Notes: generated by a model from the sequence alone, not told the origin. 64,000 nt of DNA from Paracoccus sp. (in: a-proteobacteria) (GCF_030538695.1 NZ_JAUNTN010000021.1:1-64000); one strand, 5' to 3'. Positions 18,822 to 28,826 are shown, counted from the first letter of the stretch. A program made the numbers and translations.

Positions 18822-19223
18822 TTAAACCGCCATCATCGTGCCTTGCAGCAATGCCACCTGCTTGCGCTGACCATTGGTTTCCGCCCAGACATCCGCCGCA
18901 ACCACGGTGATGCGGCGCCCGGCACGAACCACCCGGCCTTCGGCCACCAACCTATCGCCAAGCGCCGGGGCCATCAGGTTGATCTTCATCTCCACCGTCA
19001 CGACCTCGTTTTCCGGCGGCAGCATGGTCAGTGCGGCATAACCCGCCGCCGAATCACCGATGCTGAAGGCCAGTCCGGCGTGGCCTGCACCTTGTTGTTG
19101 CAGCACCGTCGGCAGGATCGGTGCGGTAATGGTCACACGGCCCTCAGTCACCTCCCCCAATTCGGCACCAAGCGTTTGCATCATGGTCTGGCGCGCGAAG
19201 CTGTCGCGGATACGGTTTTGCAT
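18822..19223 (-). CDS. PaaI-family hot-dog thioesterase
   Basis: 133 residues from the ATG at 19223, preceded by GGGAGGGG. Hot-dog fold features are visible: LQQQGAGHAGLAFSIGDSAAGYAAL (helix with the catalytic acidic residue region), then EVVTVEMKINLMAPALGDRL, typical of PaaI/DUF4442-like acyl-CoA thioesterases. It is the last gene of the minus-strand ruv group, 69 bases after ruvB. The physiological acyl-CoA is unknown. Confidence 0.85.
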   Translation of the reverse strand: MQNRIRDSFARQTMMQTLGAELGEVTEGRVTITAPILPTVLQQQGAGHAGLAFSIGDSAAGYAALTMLPPENEVVTVEMKINLMAPALGDRLVAEGRVVRAGRRITVVAADVWAETNGQRKQVALLQGTMMAV

Positions 19224-19292
19224 CTGGTTCCCCTCCCTATTCTGGGTCAGGGAACCTTTCTGACGACAGCCCGTCAAGGCGGAACAGGCAGA

Positions 19293-20321
19293 TCAGCCGT
19301 CAAACATCTCTGCCTGCGGGGGTTGCGGTGCGGCCAGCCCCAGATGCCGCCACGCGCCCGCCGTCAGCATCCGCCCGCGTGGGGTGCGGGCAATCAGCCC
19401 CTGTTGCAGCAGATAGGGTTCGATCACCTCCTCGATCGCATCACGGCTTTCAGACAGCGCCGCCGAAAGGGTTTCCACCCCAACCGGCCCACCACCGTAA
19501 TGTTCAGCAATCAGGCCAAGGTAGCGACGGTCGGCGCTGTCCAGTCCCAGATGATCCACCCCCAGCCGGGTCAGTGCCGAATCAGCGATTTTTCGGGTCA
19601 GGCGGCCATCGCCCTCGACCAATGCGAAATCCACCACACGGCGCAGCAGACGACCGGCAATCCGCGGCGTGCCACGCGCACGGCGAGCAATTTCCTGTGT
19701 GCCTTCGGGTTCCGCAGACACCCCCATCAGCCGCGCCCCACGGGCAACGATCTGATCCAGCTCCGGCACGGTATAAAACTGCAACCGGGTCGGGATGCCG
19801 AAACGGTCACGCAGCGGCGTGGTCAACAGGCCAAGCCGGGTGGTGGCGCCGACCAGCGTAAAGGGCTGAAGCTCGATCCGCACGGTGCGGGCAGCGGGGC
19901 CTTCACCGATGACCAGATCCAGCTCGTAATCCTCCATCGCGGGGTAGAGAACCTCCTCGACCGCAGGGTTCATACGGTGGATCTCGTCGATGAACAGAAC
20001 GTCCCGCGCCTCAAGATTGGTCAGAATCGCAGCCAGATCACCGGCGCGGGCCAATACCGGACCAGAGGTCATTTTGAAATTGACCCCCAATTCCCGCGCC
20101 ATGATCTGCGCCAGCGTGGTTTTGCCAAGACCGGGCGGGCCGTGGAACAGCGTATGATCCATCGCCTGCCCACGCATCCGGGCGCTTTCGATGAAAACCC
20201 GCAGATTCGCCCGCGCCTCGGCCTGACCGACGAATTCGTCCAGCTTTTGCGGGCGCAGGGCGCGGTCCTGCCCGTCTTCAGGCAAGGGATCAGGGCGCAG
20301 GGCGGGGTCAGGCTGGCTCAT
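19293..20321 (-). CDS. ruvB: Holliday junction branch migration helicase RuvB
   Basis: 342 residues. AAA+ motor that, with RuvA, drives branch migration at Holliday junctions in recombination repair. Walker [11 protein letters not shown] (61-70), Walker [11 protein letters not shown], sensor ATTRLGLL, and a C-terminal winged helix ([13 protein letters not shown]) are intact. The ATG overlaps the htpX stop by four bases, so translation is coupled to htpX rather than to ruvA as in most genomes. Confidence 0.96.
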   Translation of the reverse strand: MSQPDPALRPDPLPEDGQDRALRPQKLDEFVGQAEARANLRVFIESARMRGQAMDHTLFHGPPGLGKTTLAQIMARELGVNFKMTSGPVLARAGDLAAILTNLEARDVLFIDEIHRMNPAVEEVLYPAMEDYELDLVIGEGPAARTVRIELQPFTLVGATTRLGLLTTPLRDRFGIPTRLQFYTVPELDQIVARGARLMGVSAEPEGTQEIARRARGTPRIAGRLLRRVVDFALVEGDGRLTRKIADSALTRLGVDHLGLDSADRRYLGLIAEHYGGGPVGVETLSAALSESRDAIEEVIEPYLLQQGLIARTPRGRMLTAGAWRHLGLAAPQPPQAEMFDG

Positions 20322-21151
20322 CGGACCATCGCGCGCAGCCGGGCGATACGGTCTTCGGTCGCGGGGTGGGTGCGGAACAGGCTGTCCATGCGCAGCCCAT
20401 GCAGCGGGTTGATGATGAACATGCTGGCCGATGCAGGGTTCTGCTCGGCCGGTTCATTCAGCACCCGCCCTGCCGCGTTCGAGATCTTGGCCAGCGCAGA
20501 AGCCAGAGCCAGCGGCTGCCCCGAGATTTCCGCGCCCGTCGCATCGGCCTCATATTCCCGCGCACGGGAAATCGCCATCTGTACCAGTCCCGCTGACAGC
20601 GGCGCCAGCACCATCACCAAAATCGAGGCCAGCAACCCGCCCCGGTTCCGCCCGCCCGAAAACATCATCATATTCGCCAGCATCGAGATCGCCCCGGCCA
20701 GCGTCGCCGTGACCGTCATGGTCAGCGTGTCGCGGTGGCGGATATGGGCCAGCTCATGCGCGATGACCCCGGCAAGTTCGTCGCGATTCAACAGGCGCAT
20801 CAGCCCCTGTGTCACCGCAACCGCGGCGTTTTCCGGGTTGCGCCCGGTTGCAAAGGCATTGGGCTGTTCGGTTTGCAGAACATAGACCGCAGGCATTGGC
20901 AGGTTGGCCCGCTGCGCCAGCGCGGCCACCATATCGACCAGTTCCGGGGCCTGTTCGCGCGTCACGGGGATTGCATCCTGCTGGCGCAACATCGCCTTGT
21001 CGCTGTTCCACCACGCCCAGATATTCGTGCCGCCCGCAAAGATCAGCGCAAAGATCATGCCGCCGGTGCCGCCGATCAGCCCGCCAATGGCCATCAACAG
21101 TGCGGTCATCACCGCCATCAGGATAAAAGTCTTGATATTACCGGGCATCAC
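20318..21151 (-). CDS. htpX: Membrane zinc metalloprotease HtpX (M48 family)
   Basis: 277 residues. Two N-terminal helices (about 8-26 and 30-48), then the zinc motif HELAH (His132, Glu133, His136), followed by two further hydrophobic segments (about 145-200). HtpX is a stress-induced inner-membrane protease that partly overlaps FtsH in quality control. Unusually it sits inside the ruv operon: its start immediately follows the ruvA stop and its own stop overlaps the ruvB ATG. Confidence 0.93.
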   Translation of the reverse strand: MMPGNIKTFILMAVMTALLMAIGGLIGGTGGMIFALIFAGGTNIWAWWNSDKAMLRQQDAIPVTREQAPELVDMVAALAQRANLPMPAVYVLQTEQPNAFATGRNPENAAVAVTQGLMRLLNRDELAGVIAHELAHIRHRDTLTMTVTATLAGAISMLANMMMFSGGRNRGGLLASILVMVLAPLSAGLVQMAISRAREYEADATGAEISGQPLALASALAKISNAAGRVLNEPAEQNPASASMFIINPLHGLRMDSLFRTHPATEDRIARLRAMVR

Positions 21152-21799
21152 TCACTCCTTCGGGGCCAGCAGCCGCAGGGCTGCCCGGATCAACGCGCCT
21201 GTAGTGGCTTCAGGTTCCGTGGTCTGCGCCTGAGCGACGGCCTGCGCCGCCTCGGACGCGCCATAGCCAAGGTTGGTCAGCGCCGACAGCGCGTCGGACG
21301 AGACCGCCGCAGCAGCCACCGGGCGCGGGGCGGTCGGGGTCACATCCTCGACCAGCGGGGTGGTTTCAACCGACAGATTGCCCCCCAACGCCATGACCGA
21401 AGGGGCTTTATCCTTGAGTTCCATCACCACGCGCTGCGCCAGCTTTGGCCCGACGCCAGGGGCTTTACGCACCGCCGACCAGTCACCAAGCGCAATCGCC
21501 CGGCCAACCCCATCGGCACCAAGCACCCCGAGAATCGCCAGCGATGCCTTGGCCCCGATGCCCTGAACGCCGGTCAGAAGCCGGTGCCATTCCTTTTCCA
21601 AAAGGGTTTCAAAACCAAACAATTGCAGCAAATCTTCGCGCACAAGAAGTTCGGTATATAGCGCCGCGGCCTGCCCCACTGGCGGCAGGTTCGCCGCCGT
21701 GCGCTCGTTGATATGAACAAGATAACCCACACCGCGCACGTCGATCAGAACGTGATCGGCGGCACGGTGAAGGATCACCCCGGCGATACGCCCGATCAT
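21152..21799 (-). CDS. ruvA: Holliday junction branch migration protein RuvA
   Basis: 215 residues from the ATG at 21799, which overlaps the ruvC stop (ATGA). RuvA binds four-way junctions as a tetramer and loads RuvB. The OB-fold start [20 protein letters not shown], two helix-hairpin-helix motifs ([17 protein letters not shown] and [19 protein letters not shown]) and a C-terminal RuvB-binding three-helix domain after an Ala/Pro linker are all visible. The longer upstream frame enters ruvC out of frame and was rejected. Confidence 0.95.
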   Translation of the reverse strand: MIGRIAGVILHRAADHVLIDVRGVGYLVHINERTAANLPPVGQAAALYTELLVREDLLQLFGFETLLEKEWHRLLTGVQGIGAKASLAILGVLGADGVGRAIALGDWSAVRKAPGVGPKLAQRVVMELKDKAPSVMALGGNLSVETTPLVEDVTPTAPRPVAAAAVSSDALSALTNLGYGASEAAQAVAQAQTTEPEATTGALIRAALRLLAPKE

Positions 21800-22290
21800 G
21801 CAACCACCTTTACACGAATGGCACGGGATTGCAGGTGATGCGCATGGCAAATCGCAATGGCCAGCGCATCCGCCGCATCCGCCCCGGCCAGCACCACGCC
21901 CGGCAGTTGAAACCGCACCATATGTTCCACCTGTCCCTTTCCGGCGTGCCCCACCCCCACGACGGCCTTTTTCACCGCATTGGGGGCATATTCCCCGATC
22001 TCCAGCCCGGCCTCGGCCGGGGCGAGCAGCGCAATCCCCCGTGCCTGCCCAAGTTTCAGCGTGCCGGTAGCATCCTTGTTCACAAAGGTCTGCTCAACCG
22101 CCGCAACGGTCGGCGCATGTTCAGCAATCACCGCCCGCAGCCCCTGATACAAGCGTAGCAGACGCATCCCAAGATCACCCACATCCGAATGGATGATCCC
22201 ATTCGCCACATGCCGCAGCCGCGGCCCATCAACCGCGATCACGCCCCAGCCCATGTTGCGAAGGCCCGGATCAATTCCAAGAACGCGCAT
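21796..22290 (-). CDS. ruvC: Crossover junction endodeoxyribonuclease RuvC
   Basis: 164 residues, normal length. RuvC cuts Holliday junctions symmetrically. The RNase H-like fold shows its acidic active site: Asp7 in [15 protein letters not shown], the Glu in [11 protein letters not shown], and the paired aspartates in [15 protein letters not shown]. It is the first gene of ruvC-ruvA-htpX-ruvB-thioesterase on the minus strand and is divergent from the Mnh operon, with 170 bases between them. Confidence 0.95.
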   Translation of the reverse strand: MRVLGIDPGLRNMGWGVIAVDGPRLRHVANGIIHSDVGDLGMRLLRLYQGLRAVIAEHAPTVAAVEQTFVNKDATGTLKLGQARGIALLAPAEAGLEIGEYAPNAVKKAVVGVGHAGKGQVEHMVRFQLPGVVLAGADAADALAIAICHAHHLQSRAIRVKVVA

Positions 22291-22460
22291 ACTGCCCCCT
22301 TTTCACCCCCGATAGCACGAAACAAGAACACGCGCCAGACAAAAACCATTAAAACTTTAACGATTCCCGTAAGATCAAGCGAAATCCCCAGTCATTTGCT
22401 TGACACCTGCTGCCCAAGCCTCAACAAACACAAGAATCTTTTAGCCAGCCGGAATCGCGT

Positions 22461-25313
22461 ATGTCGCCAGCCCTCATCGCCCTTCTGCCCTTTCTTGGCG
22501 CCTTGCTGCCGGGACTTCTGATCCGTTCGGGGCGCAATGTCGCCGCCATCGCCTGCGGCACGGCCACGCTGATTGCCCTGCTGGGGCTGGTGCTGCACAT
22601 CCCGCAGATCCTCGCCGGAGAGGTCATCACCGCCCAGCTTTCATGGCTGCCGCAGATCGGGCTGAGCGCGAATTTCCGCATCGACGGGCTGAGCCTGCTG
22701 TTCGGGATTCTGATTCTGGGCATCGGGCTGCTGATTATTACCTATGCCCGGTTTTATCTGTCGAAATCCGACCCGGCGGGGCAGTTTTTCACCTATCTGA
22801 TGCTGTTTCAGGGCGCGATGGTCGGCATCGTCCTGTCCGACAACATCCTGCTTTTGCTGATCTTCTGGGAGCTGACCTCGCTGTCGTCCTTCCTGCTGAT
22901 TGGTTACTGGAAGCACCTGCCCGATGGCCGTCAGGGTGCGCGGATGGCGCTGACCGTGACCGGCGCAGGCGGGCTGGCGATGATCGGCGGGATGCTGATT
23001 CTGGGCCAGATCGCCGGCAGCTATGAAATCAGCGAGATCCTGAACCACCGCGAGGCGATTCAGGCCAGCCCCTATTACGTTCCGGCGCTGGTGCTGATCC
23101 TGATTGGCGCCTTTACCAAATCGGCGCAGTTTCCGTTCCACTTCTGGCTGCCTCATGCGATGGCCGCGCCGACGCCGGTTTCGGCCTATCTGCACAGCGC
23201 CACCATGGTCAAAGCGGGGATTTTCCTGATGGCGCGGCTGTGGCCGGTGCTGGCGGGGACACCGGAATGGTTCTGGATCGTGGCCTGCACCGGGCTTGTC
23301 ACCATGCTGATCGGCGCGGTTATCGCGGGGTTCAAGGACGACCTGAAGGGGCTGATGGCCTTTTCCACGGTCAGCCACCTTGGCCTGATTACCATGCTGC
23401 TGGGGTTCGGGACCGAGGCCGCCGCGCTGGCGGCGATGTTCCACATCATCAACCACGCCACCTTCAAGGCAGCGCTGTTTATGACCGTTGGCATTATCGA
23501 CCATGAGGCCGGGACGCGCTCGATCGCGCGGCTTGGCGGCTTGCGCAGGCTGATGCCGATTACCTTTGCCATCGGCACGGTCGCGGCGCTGTCCATGGCC
23601 GGTTTCCCGCCGCTGAACGGCTTTATTTCCAAGGAAATGATGCTGGAGGAGACCACTCATGCCGCCTATTGGCATCAGGGGTTCATGGTGGTGGCAACCA
23701 TCGCGGCGCTGTTCTCGGTCGGCTATTCGCTGCGGTTCATTTTCCACACCTTTACCGGGCCGGTCCGCGAGGATTACCCGCATAAACCGCATGATCCCGG
23801 CATCGGACTGTGGGGCGGCCCGGCGCTGCTGGTCTGTCTTGTGGTGCTGATCGGGCTGTTCCCGCAAACGCTGGCGGGCTGGCTGGTGGACAGCAGCGCC
23901 GCCGCCGTGACCGGAGGGCAGCCGCATGCACATCTGGCGCTGTGGCATGGTGTGAACACGGCGCTGATCATGTCGCTGGTCGCGATTGCGGGCGGGGTGC
24001 TGGTGCTGTTCGGCTGGCCGCTGCTGAACCGGCTCTGGACGGCATTGCATATCCCTTATTACAAGGCGATTTTCGACGCTTTCATCAATCTGAATGTCCG
24101 CGCGGCACGCTTCATCACCCAGCGACTGAACAACGGCAGCATGTCGCGGGCGCTGGCGGCCTTTACCCTGACCTGCCTTGCCGCCGGGGCATGGGCATGG
24201 TCCACCGGCAACATCGGCACCCCCACGCGAGAGATGCTGCCGATCACCCCGGTTGCCGCCGTGGCATGGCTGCTGGCAATGGTCGCCATCTGGACCATGG
24301 TCATCGTTCACCGCCACCGCCTGCTGGCGCTGGTCATGGTGGGGATCGTGGGGCTGATGGTTTCGGCCAGCTTCCTTTATCTGTCCGCACCCGACCTTGC
24401 GCTGACGCAGATCAGCGTCGAGGTCGTGACCGTCATGCTGCTGTTGCTGGCACTGAACTTTCTGCCCAAGCATACCCTGCTGGAAAGCCACAGCCACAAG
24501 CGCGGCATCGACGCGCTGATCGCCACGCTGGCCGGGGTGGGCTTTGGCGCGCTGGCCTATGCGATTATGATGCGCGATTTCGCCTTCCCGTCGATTTCCG
24601 GCTATATGCTTGAAAACAGTCATGATCTTGGCGGCGGCGACAATGTGGTGAACGTGATCCTCGTGGATTTCCGCGGCTATGATACGATGGGCGAGATCAC
24701 CGTGCTTGGCATTGCCGCGCTGACCATCTTTGCCCTTGCGCAAACGCTGCTGGAAGGGCGCTCGGCCAAAATCCTGGCGAACTGGAAGCATGACGGCAAA
24801 CGCGCGGGCGACCGGCATCCGCTGATGATGGTGGTGGCGACCCGCGTGCTGCTGCCGATTTCGCTGGTGGTCGGGCTGTTCATCTTCCTGCGCGGTCACA
24901 ACCAGCCGGGCGGTGGTTTTATCGCCGGTCTGGTCGTGTCTATCGCATTGCTGATGCAGTATATGGCGTCCGGTTTCGCCTGGGCGCAGGAGCGCCAGCG
25001 GTTCCAGTATCACGCGCTGATCGGCTTTGGCGTCATTGCCGCGGTGGTGACGGGGGCGGGTGCGTGGTTCAACGACCGGCCGTTCCTGACCTCGGCCTTT
25101 GGCTACGTCAAACTGCCGGGGCTGGAGCCGTTCGAACTGGCAACTGCGCTGGGTTTTGACCTTGGCGTGTTTCTCTGTGTGGTCGGCGCGGTGATGCTGG
25201 CGCTGAACTCGCTGTCGCGGATCGCGCGGCGGGCGGGCGAGACCGTAAACCTTGAACCAATGGACGTGGACCCAAGCCGACTGGCCACCCGTATGCCGCC
25301 GGAGGACCGTTAA
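22461..25313 (+). CDS. mnhA: Mrp/Mnh Na+/H+ antiporter subunit A (A-B fusion)
   Basis: 950 residues with about 21 hydrophobic helices. The N-terminal 500 residues resemble NADH dehydrogenase subunit 5 (proton-channel segment GAFTKSAQFPFHFWLPHAM, and HSATMVKAGIFLMARL). Next come the MnhA-specific middle and a C-terminal MnhB domain (about 770-930: VVATRVLLPISLVVGLFIFL, RGHNQPGGGFIAGL). The A and B subunits are thus one polypeptide, as in several alphaproteobacteria and in the Pha systems. The complex exports Na+ (or K+) in exchange for protons and supports pH and salt tolerance. First gene of a six-gene operon. Confidence 0.93.
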   Translation: MSPALIALLPFLGALLPGLLIRSGRNVAAIACGTATLIALLGLVLHIPQILAGEVITAQLSWLPQIGLSANFRIDGLSLLFGILILGIGLLIITYARFYLSKSDPAGQFFTYLMLFQGAMVGIVLSDNILLLLIFWELTSLSSFLLIGYWKHLPDGRQGARMALTVTGAGGLAMIGGMLILGQIAGSYEISEILNHREAIQASPYYVPALVLILIGAFTKSAQFPFHFWLPHAMAAPTPVSAYLHSATMVKAGIFLMARLWPVLAGTPEWFWIVACTGLVTMLIGAVIAGFKDDLKGLMAFSTVSHLGLITMLLGFGTEAAALAAMFHIINHATFKAALFMTVGIIDHEAGTRSIARLGGLRRLMPITFAIGTVAALSMAGFPPLNGFISKEMMLEETTHAAYWHQGFMVVATIAALFSVGYSLRFIFHTFTGPVREDYPHKPHDPGIGLWGGPALLVCLVVLIGLFPQTLAGWLVDSSAAAVTGGQPHAHLALWHGVNTALIMSLVAIAGGVLVLFGWPLLNRLWTALHIPYYKAIFDAFINLNVRAARFITQRLNNGSMSRALAAFTLTCLAAGAWAWSTGNIGTPTREMLPITPVAAVAWLLAMVAIWTMVIVHRHRLLALVMVGIVGLMVSASFLYLSAPDLALTQISVEVVTVMLLLLALNFLPKHTLLESHSHKRGIDALIATLAGVGFGALAYAIMMRDFAFPSISGYMLENSHDLGGGDNVVNVILVDFRGYDTMGEITVLGIAALTIFALAQTLLEGRSAKILANWKHDGKRAGDRHPLMMVVATRVLLPISLVVGLFIFLRGHNQPGGGFIAGLVVSIALLMQYMASGFAWAQERQRFQYHALIGFGVIAAVVTGAGAWFNDRPFLTSAFGYVKLPGLEPFELATALGFDLGVFLCVVGAVMLALNSLSRIARRAGETVNLEPMDVDPSRLATRMPPEDR

Positions 25314-25315
25314 CA

Positions 25316-25693
25316 ATGGAATTGCTGTTGGCCAGCACAATTGGCGCATTGATTGCGTCCGGCACCTATCTGATCCTGCGCCGCCGGGCCTTTGCGGTCG
25401 TGCTGGGCATGACCATGTGGACCTATGCAATCAACGTATTCCTGTTCGCTTCGGGACGTCTGGTGGTGGACCGGCCGCCACTGCTTTACGCACATGACGG
25501 GCCCTATACCGACCCGCTGCCGCAGGCGCTGGTGCTGACGGCCATCGTCATCAGCTTTGCCATGACGGCTGTGGTGGTCATTATCGCCCTTGGTGCCTTT
25601 ATCGAAGGCGGCGATGACCGTATCAACATGCCCCGCCGCGACCGCGAGCCGCTGCATAATGACGAGTTGGACCAGCAGGAGGACCGCGCATGA
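25316..25693 (+). CDS. mnhC: Mrp/Mnh antiporter subunit C
   Basis: 125 residues, NuoK-like, with three membrane helices (MELLLASTIGALIASGTYLI, VVLGMTMWTYAINVFLFASG, ALVLTAIVISFAMTAVVVII) and a charged C-terminal tail. The DPLPQALVLTAIVI motif is typical of MnhC. It starts two bases after mnhA, and its stop overlaps mnhD by four bases. Confidence 0.95.
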   Translation: MELLLASTIGALIASGTYLILRRRAFAVVLGMTMWTYAINVFLFASGRLVVDRPPLLYAHDGPYTDPLPQALVLTAIVISFAMTAVVVIIALGAFIEGGDDRINMPRRDREPLHNDELDQQEDRA

Positions 25694-27279
25694 ACCACTG
25701 GATCATTGCCCCGGTCATCCTGCCCGCCGTCGTCGGGCCGCTGATTATCCTGTGGATGCGGCATGACCTGCTGTTGCAGCGGGTGTTCTCGATCCTTGGG
25801 ACGGCGGCGCTGGTTGGCGTGGCCATCTGGCTGAACGTAATCGCCTCGGACGGGCAGGTGCATGTGTATCGGCTTGGCAACTGGGCCGCGCCCTTTGGCA
25901 TCGTGCTGATGCTGGACCGTCTGGCGGCGGTGATGGTGCTGCTGACCGCCCTGCTGGCGCTTGTGGTGCAGCTTTATGCCTTTGGCTCTGGCTGGGACCG
26001 CAAGGGCTGGCATTTCCATGCGCTCTGGCAATTTCAGTTGATGGGCGTCTGTGGGGCTTTCCTGACCGGCGACGCCTTCAACCTGTTCGTGTTCTTCGAG
26101 ATCCTGCTGATCGCCAGCTATGGGCTGATGCTGCATGGCGGGGGCGAGATGCGGCTGCGGGCGGGGACGCAATATGTCGTCTATAACCTTGCCGGTTCGG
26201 CGCTGTTTCTGGCGGCACTTGGCACGCTTTATGCCGTCACCGGCACGCTGAACATGGCCGATCTGGCCAATCGCGTGGCACAACTGCCGCCCGAGGACAC
26301 CAGCCTGATCCGCGTCGGCGCAATCCTTCTGATGCTGGTCTTTGCGGTCAAGGCGGCGCTGATCCCGCTGCACTTCTGGCTGCCCTCGACCTATGCCAAT
26401 GCGCCGGGGCCGGTGGCGGCGCTGTTCGCCATTATGACCAAGGTCGGCGTTTACGCGATTATCCGCTTTTTCACGCTGGTATTCCCGCCGCATACGGTGA
26501 TCGAGACGCTGGCGGCAGAGCTGCTGCTGCCCGCCGCGCTGTTCACGCTGGCGCTTGGACAGATCGGGGTGCTTGGTTCGCGCAATCTGGCACGGCTGGC
26601 GGCTTTCGCGGCCATTGGCTCCATTGGCACGCTGATGATCTCGGTTGCACAATTCACCCCGCAAGGCTTGTCGGCGGCGGTCTATTACATGATCCATTCC
26701 ACGCTGGCCGCCGGGGCACTGTTCCTGATCGTCGATCTGGTCGGCGCACGGCGCGGGCTGTGGCTGCAAGCCGGGTCGCTGATGCCGAACCACGGGCTGA
26801 TCTCGGCGCTGTTCTTCGCCGCCGCCATCGCCATCGCGGGCCTGCCGCCACTGTCGGGCTTTATCGGCAAGCTGCTGGTTCTGGATGCCACCCGTGCATC
26901 TGACTGGTGGGTCTGGATTTGGGCGGTGATCCTTGTCACCTCGCTGATCGCCATTGTGGGCTTTGCGCGGGCTGGATCAACGGTGTTCTGGCTGCCCTAC
27001 GCCATGCGCGGCGTGCATAAGCCGGGCGACGAAGCCACAGCCGGGGACCGCAAAACCATCCTCACCAAGATCGAACCGGACGAGGCGATCCAGAACCTTG
27101 CCGACGCCCCTGCCCCATGGCTGGCGCTGGCTGCGCCGATGGCGCTGATCGCCGTACTGGTCGCGCTGACCGTCTTTGCCGGGCCGGTAATGCGGCTGGC
27201 AGAGGACACCGCAGCGCAGCTTGGCGATCAGGCCAGCTATATCCGCGCCGTGCTGATCGAACAGGAGGGCGCACGATGA
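25690..27279 (+). CDS. mnhD: Mrp/Mnh antiporter subunit D
   Basis: 529 residues, about 14 membrane helices, related to the NuoM/NuoN proton-pumping subunits. Conserved channel features include FFEILLIASYGLM, KAALIPLHFWLPSTYANAP (lysine and histidine in the ion path) and LAGLPPLSGFIGKL-like IAGLPPLSGFIGKLLVLDA. ATGA overlaps join it to mnhC upstream and mnhE downstream. A cytoplasmic loop near residues 440-470 is charged. Confidence 0.95.
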   Translation: MNHWIIAPVILPAVVGPLIILWMRHDLLLQRVFSILGTAALVGVAIWLNVIASDGQVHVYRLGNWAAPFGIVLMLDRLAAVMVLLTALLALVVQLYAFGSGWDRKGWHFHALWQFQLMGVCGAFLTGDAFNLFVFFEILLIASYGLMLHGGGEMRLRAGTQYVVYNLAGSALFLAALGTLYAVTGTLNMADLANRVAQLPPEDTSLIRVGAILLMLVFAVKAALIPLHFWLPSTYANAPGPVAALFAIMTKVGVYAIIRFFTLVFPPHTVIETLAAELLLPAALFTLALGQIGVLGSRNLARLAAFAAIGSIGTLMISVAQFTPQGLSAAVYYMIHSTLAAGALFLIVDLVGARRGLWLQAGSLMPNHGLISALFFAAAIAIAGLPPLSGFIGKLLVLDATRASDWWVWIWAVILVTSLIAIVGFARAGSTVFWLPYAMRGVHKPGDEATAGDRKTILTKIEPDEAIQNLADAPAPWLALAAPMALIAVLVALTVFAGPVMRLAEDTAAQLGDQASYIRAVLIEQEGAR

Positions 27280-27767
27280 TCCGCCGTCTTTTCCCGCATC
27301 CCTTCGTATCGGCCCTACTGGTCGTCGTCTGGATGATGCTGGTTAACCGTTTCGCATGGGGCTCGCTGGTCTTTGCGATCATCATTGCCATCATCATTCC
27401 GGCAATAACTGCCCCCTATTGGCCTCATCGTGCCAATATCCGGGGTATCCCCCGGATCATCGCCTATGTCTTCGTGGTCATTTGGGACATTATCGTGGCG
27501 AATGTTCAAGTCGCCATGATCGTGCTGTTCAAACCGGCACGGCAGCTTCAGCCAGCATGGATCACCCTGCCGCTGCGTGTCAAATCGCCCGAGGCGATTA
27601 CCGTTCTGGCCGGGACCATCACCCTGACGCCCGGCACGGTCAGCGCCGATCTGTCCGAGGATGGGCATTTCCTGCTGATCCACGCGCTGCACGCGCCGGA
27701 CCCCGAGGGCATCATCAGCGACATCCAGACCCGTTATGAGGACCGCCTGCTGGAGATTTTCGAATGA
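27276..27767 (+). CDS. mnhE: Mrp/Mnh antiporter subunit E
   Basis: 163 residues from the ATG at 27276, which overlaps the mnhD stop. Two N-terminal membrane segments (FVSALLVVVWMMLVNRFAWG and LVFAIIIAIIIPAI) and the family signature VFVVIWDIIVANVQVAMIVL are followed by the cytoplasmic domain with LAGTITLTPGTVSADL and HALHAPD. Frames reaching farther upstream lie inside mnhD and were discarded. Confidence 0.93.
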   Translation: MIRRLFPHPFVSALLVVVWMMLVNRFAWGSLVFAIIIAIIIPAITAPYWPHRANIRGIPRIIAYVFVVIWDIIVANVQVAMIVLFKPARQLQPAWITLPLRVKSPEAITVLAGTITLTPGTVSADLSEDGHFLLIHALHAPDPEGIISDIQTRYEDRLLEIFE

Positions 27768-28033
27768 TCCACTATGCTCTGATCTTTGCCTTTGGCTGTT
27801 TTGGCATGGCGCTGCTGTTCAACCTGTATCGTGTGGTTTTTGCGCCGGGTGTGGGCGACCGCATCCTTGCACTGGACACCATGGCCATCAACATGATCGC
27901 GCTGGTTTCGCTGTTCGGCATCCTGCAAGGCACGACCGTTTATTTCGAGGTCTCGATGCTGTTTGCCATGGTCGGCTTTGTCTCGACCGTGGCCTATGCC
28001 AAGTTCATCCTGCGCGGCGACATTATCGAGTGA
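27764..28033 (+). CDS. mnhF: Mrp/Mnh antiporter subunit F
   Basis: 89 residues with three membrane helices, the standard MnhF size. The motif RVVFAPGVGDRILALDTMAI with its conserved aspartate, which fits a role in ion transfer, is intact. Its ATG overlaps the mnhE stop by four bases; mnhG follows ten bases later. Confidence 0.93.
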   Translation: MIHYALIFAFGCFGMALLFNLYRVVFAPGVGDRILALDTMAINMIALVSLFGILQGTTVYFEVSMLFAMVGFVSTVAYAKFILRGDIIE

Positions 28034-28043
28034 GGACAGCGCC

Positions 28044-28526
28044 ATGATCTCCCTGCCCCTGACTGCCGCTGCCGTCCCTGCCGCGACGTTTATCCCTGCC
28101 GAAAGCTGGCCCCTGTTCGGCACGCTGGCCGATCTGGTCATTGCCTTTCTGCTGGTTTGCTCGGGCTTTTTTGGGCTTGTCGGGTCGTTCGGGCTGGTCA
28201 AGCTGCCTGACCCGATGACCCGTGTTCACGCCCCGACAAAGGCCGCAACGCTGGGCGTCGGCAGCGTTCTGATTGCTTCGATGCTGTATTTCTGGATCTT
28301 CCGGGGCGTGTTTTCGTGGCACGAGCTAATGATCTCGATCTTCCTGTTCGCCACGGCACCGATCACCGGGCATTTCATTTCCAAGGTTCAGATGCACCTG
28401 ACCTGGCACCGCGATGAAATCCCGCAGCCCAAGCCGGGGCTGGATTGGGCAACCTTTGGCGACAGCGCCCATGCCTCGCTGATGGATGACACGCCGGAAC
28501 TGGCCAGCGACCGAAACGCACGGTAA
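28044..28526 (+). CDS. mnhG: Mrp/Mnh antiporter subunit G
   Basis: 160 residues from the ATG at 28044 (GGACAGCGCC upstream). Three membrane helices (about 26-48, 62-80, 88-108) and the signature GSFGLVKLPDPMTRVHAPTK identify MnhG/PhaG. The C-terminal 50 residues are hydrophilic and longer than the minimal family. It is the last operon gene; the 214 bases after it, up to the tRNA, contain no convincing gene. Confidence 0.92.
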   Translation: MISLPLTAAAVPAATFIPAESWPLFGTLADLVIAFLLVCSGFFGLVGSFGLVKLPDPMTRVHAPTKAATLGVGSVLIASMLYFWIFRGVFSWHELMISIFLFATAPITGHFISKVQMHLTWHRDEIPQPKPGLDWATFGDSAHASLMDDTPELASDRNAR

Positions 28527-28740
28527 GGCCGTGAAAGCACACGCGGCCCTGCATCTGATGGGGGCGACAAAGGCTGCCCCTCTGGGGCTGGCTGGTATCA
28601 CCCCCATTGGTTTGTATAACCGCGCCACCTGCCCCAAAGCTGCCTGAAACGGTCACGCGAAGGCAACGCAGGGTCAGCCCCCTGCCCCACGCTTGCCCCT
28701 TGCACCCCGCCAGCAAAGCGCATAGCCAAGCCGGGCTGCT

Positions 28741-28826
28741 GCGGGCGTGGCGGAATGGTAGACGCATGGGACTTAAAATCCCTGGGGCGCAAGCCCGTGC
28801 GGGTTCGAGTCCCGCGGCCCGCACCA
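28741..28826 (+). tRNA. tRNA-Leu(UAA)
   Basis: 86 bases with CCA encoded. Seven-base acceptor arms lie at 28741-28747 and 28816-28822. The D-arm contains GGAATGGTAGA. The anticodon TAA is at 28774-28776 in the loop CTTAAAA, there is a long class II variable arm, and the T-arm is GCGGG-TTCGAGT-CCCGC. Two expected pairs are mismatched: acceptor 7-66 (G-G) and the outermost anticodon-stem pair (T-T). It is transcribed rightward between mnhG and the ABC exporter. Confidence 0.9.

Noticed and set aside
22400..22428. Promoter with perfect -35 (TTGACA) before mnhA
   Set aside because: No acceptable -10 at 16-18 bases; left out as a feature although an Mnh promoter must lie near here.
22641..25430. 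929-codon minus-strand frame opposite mnhA
   Set aside because: His/Gln/Arg-rich composition typical of the complement of membrane-protein codons; mnhA is certain.
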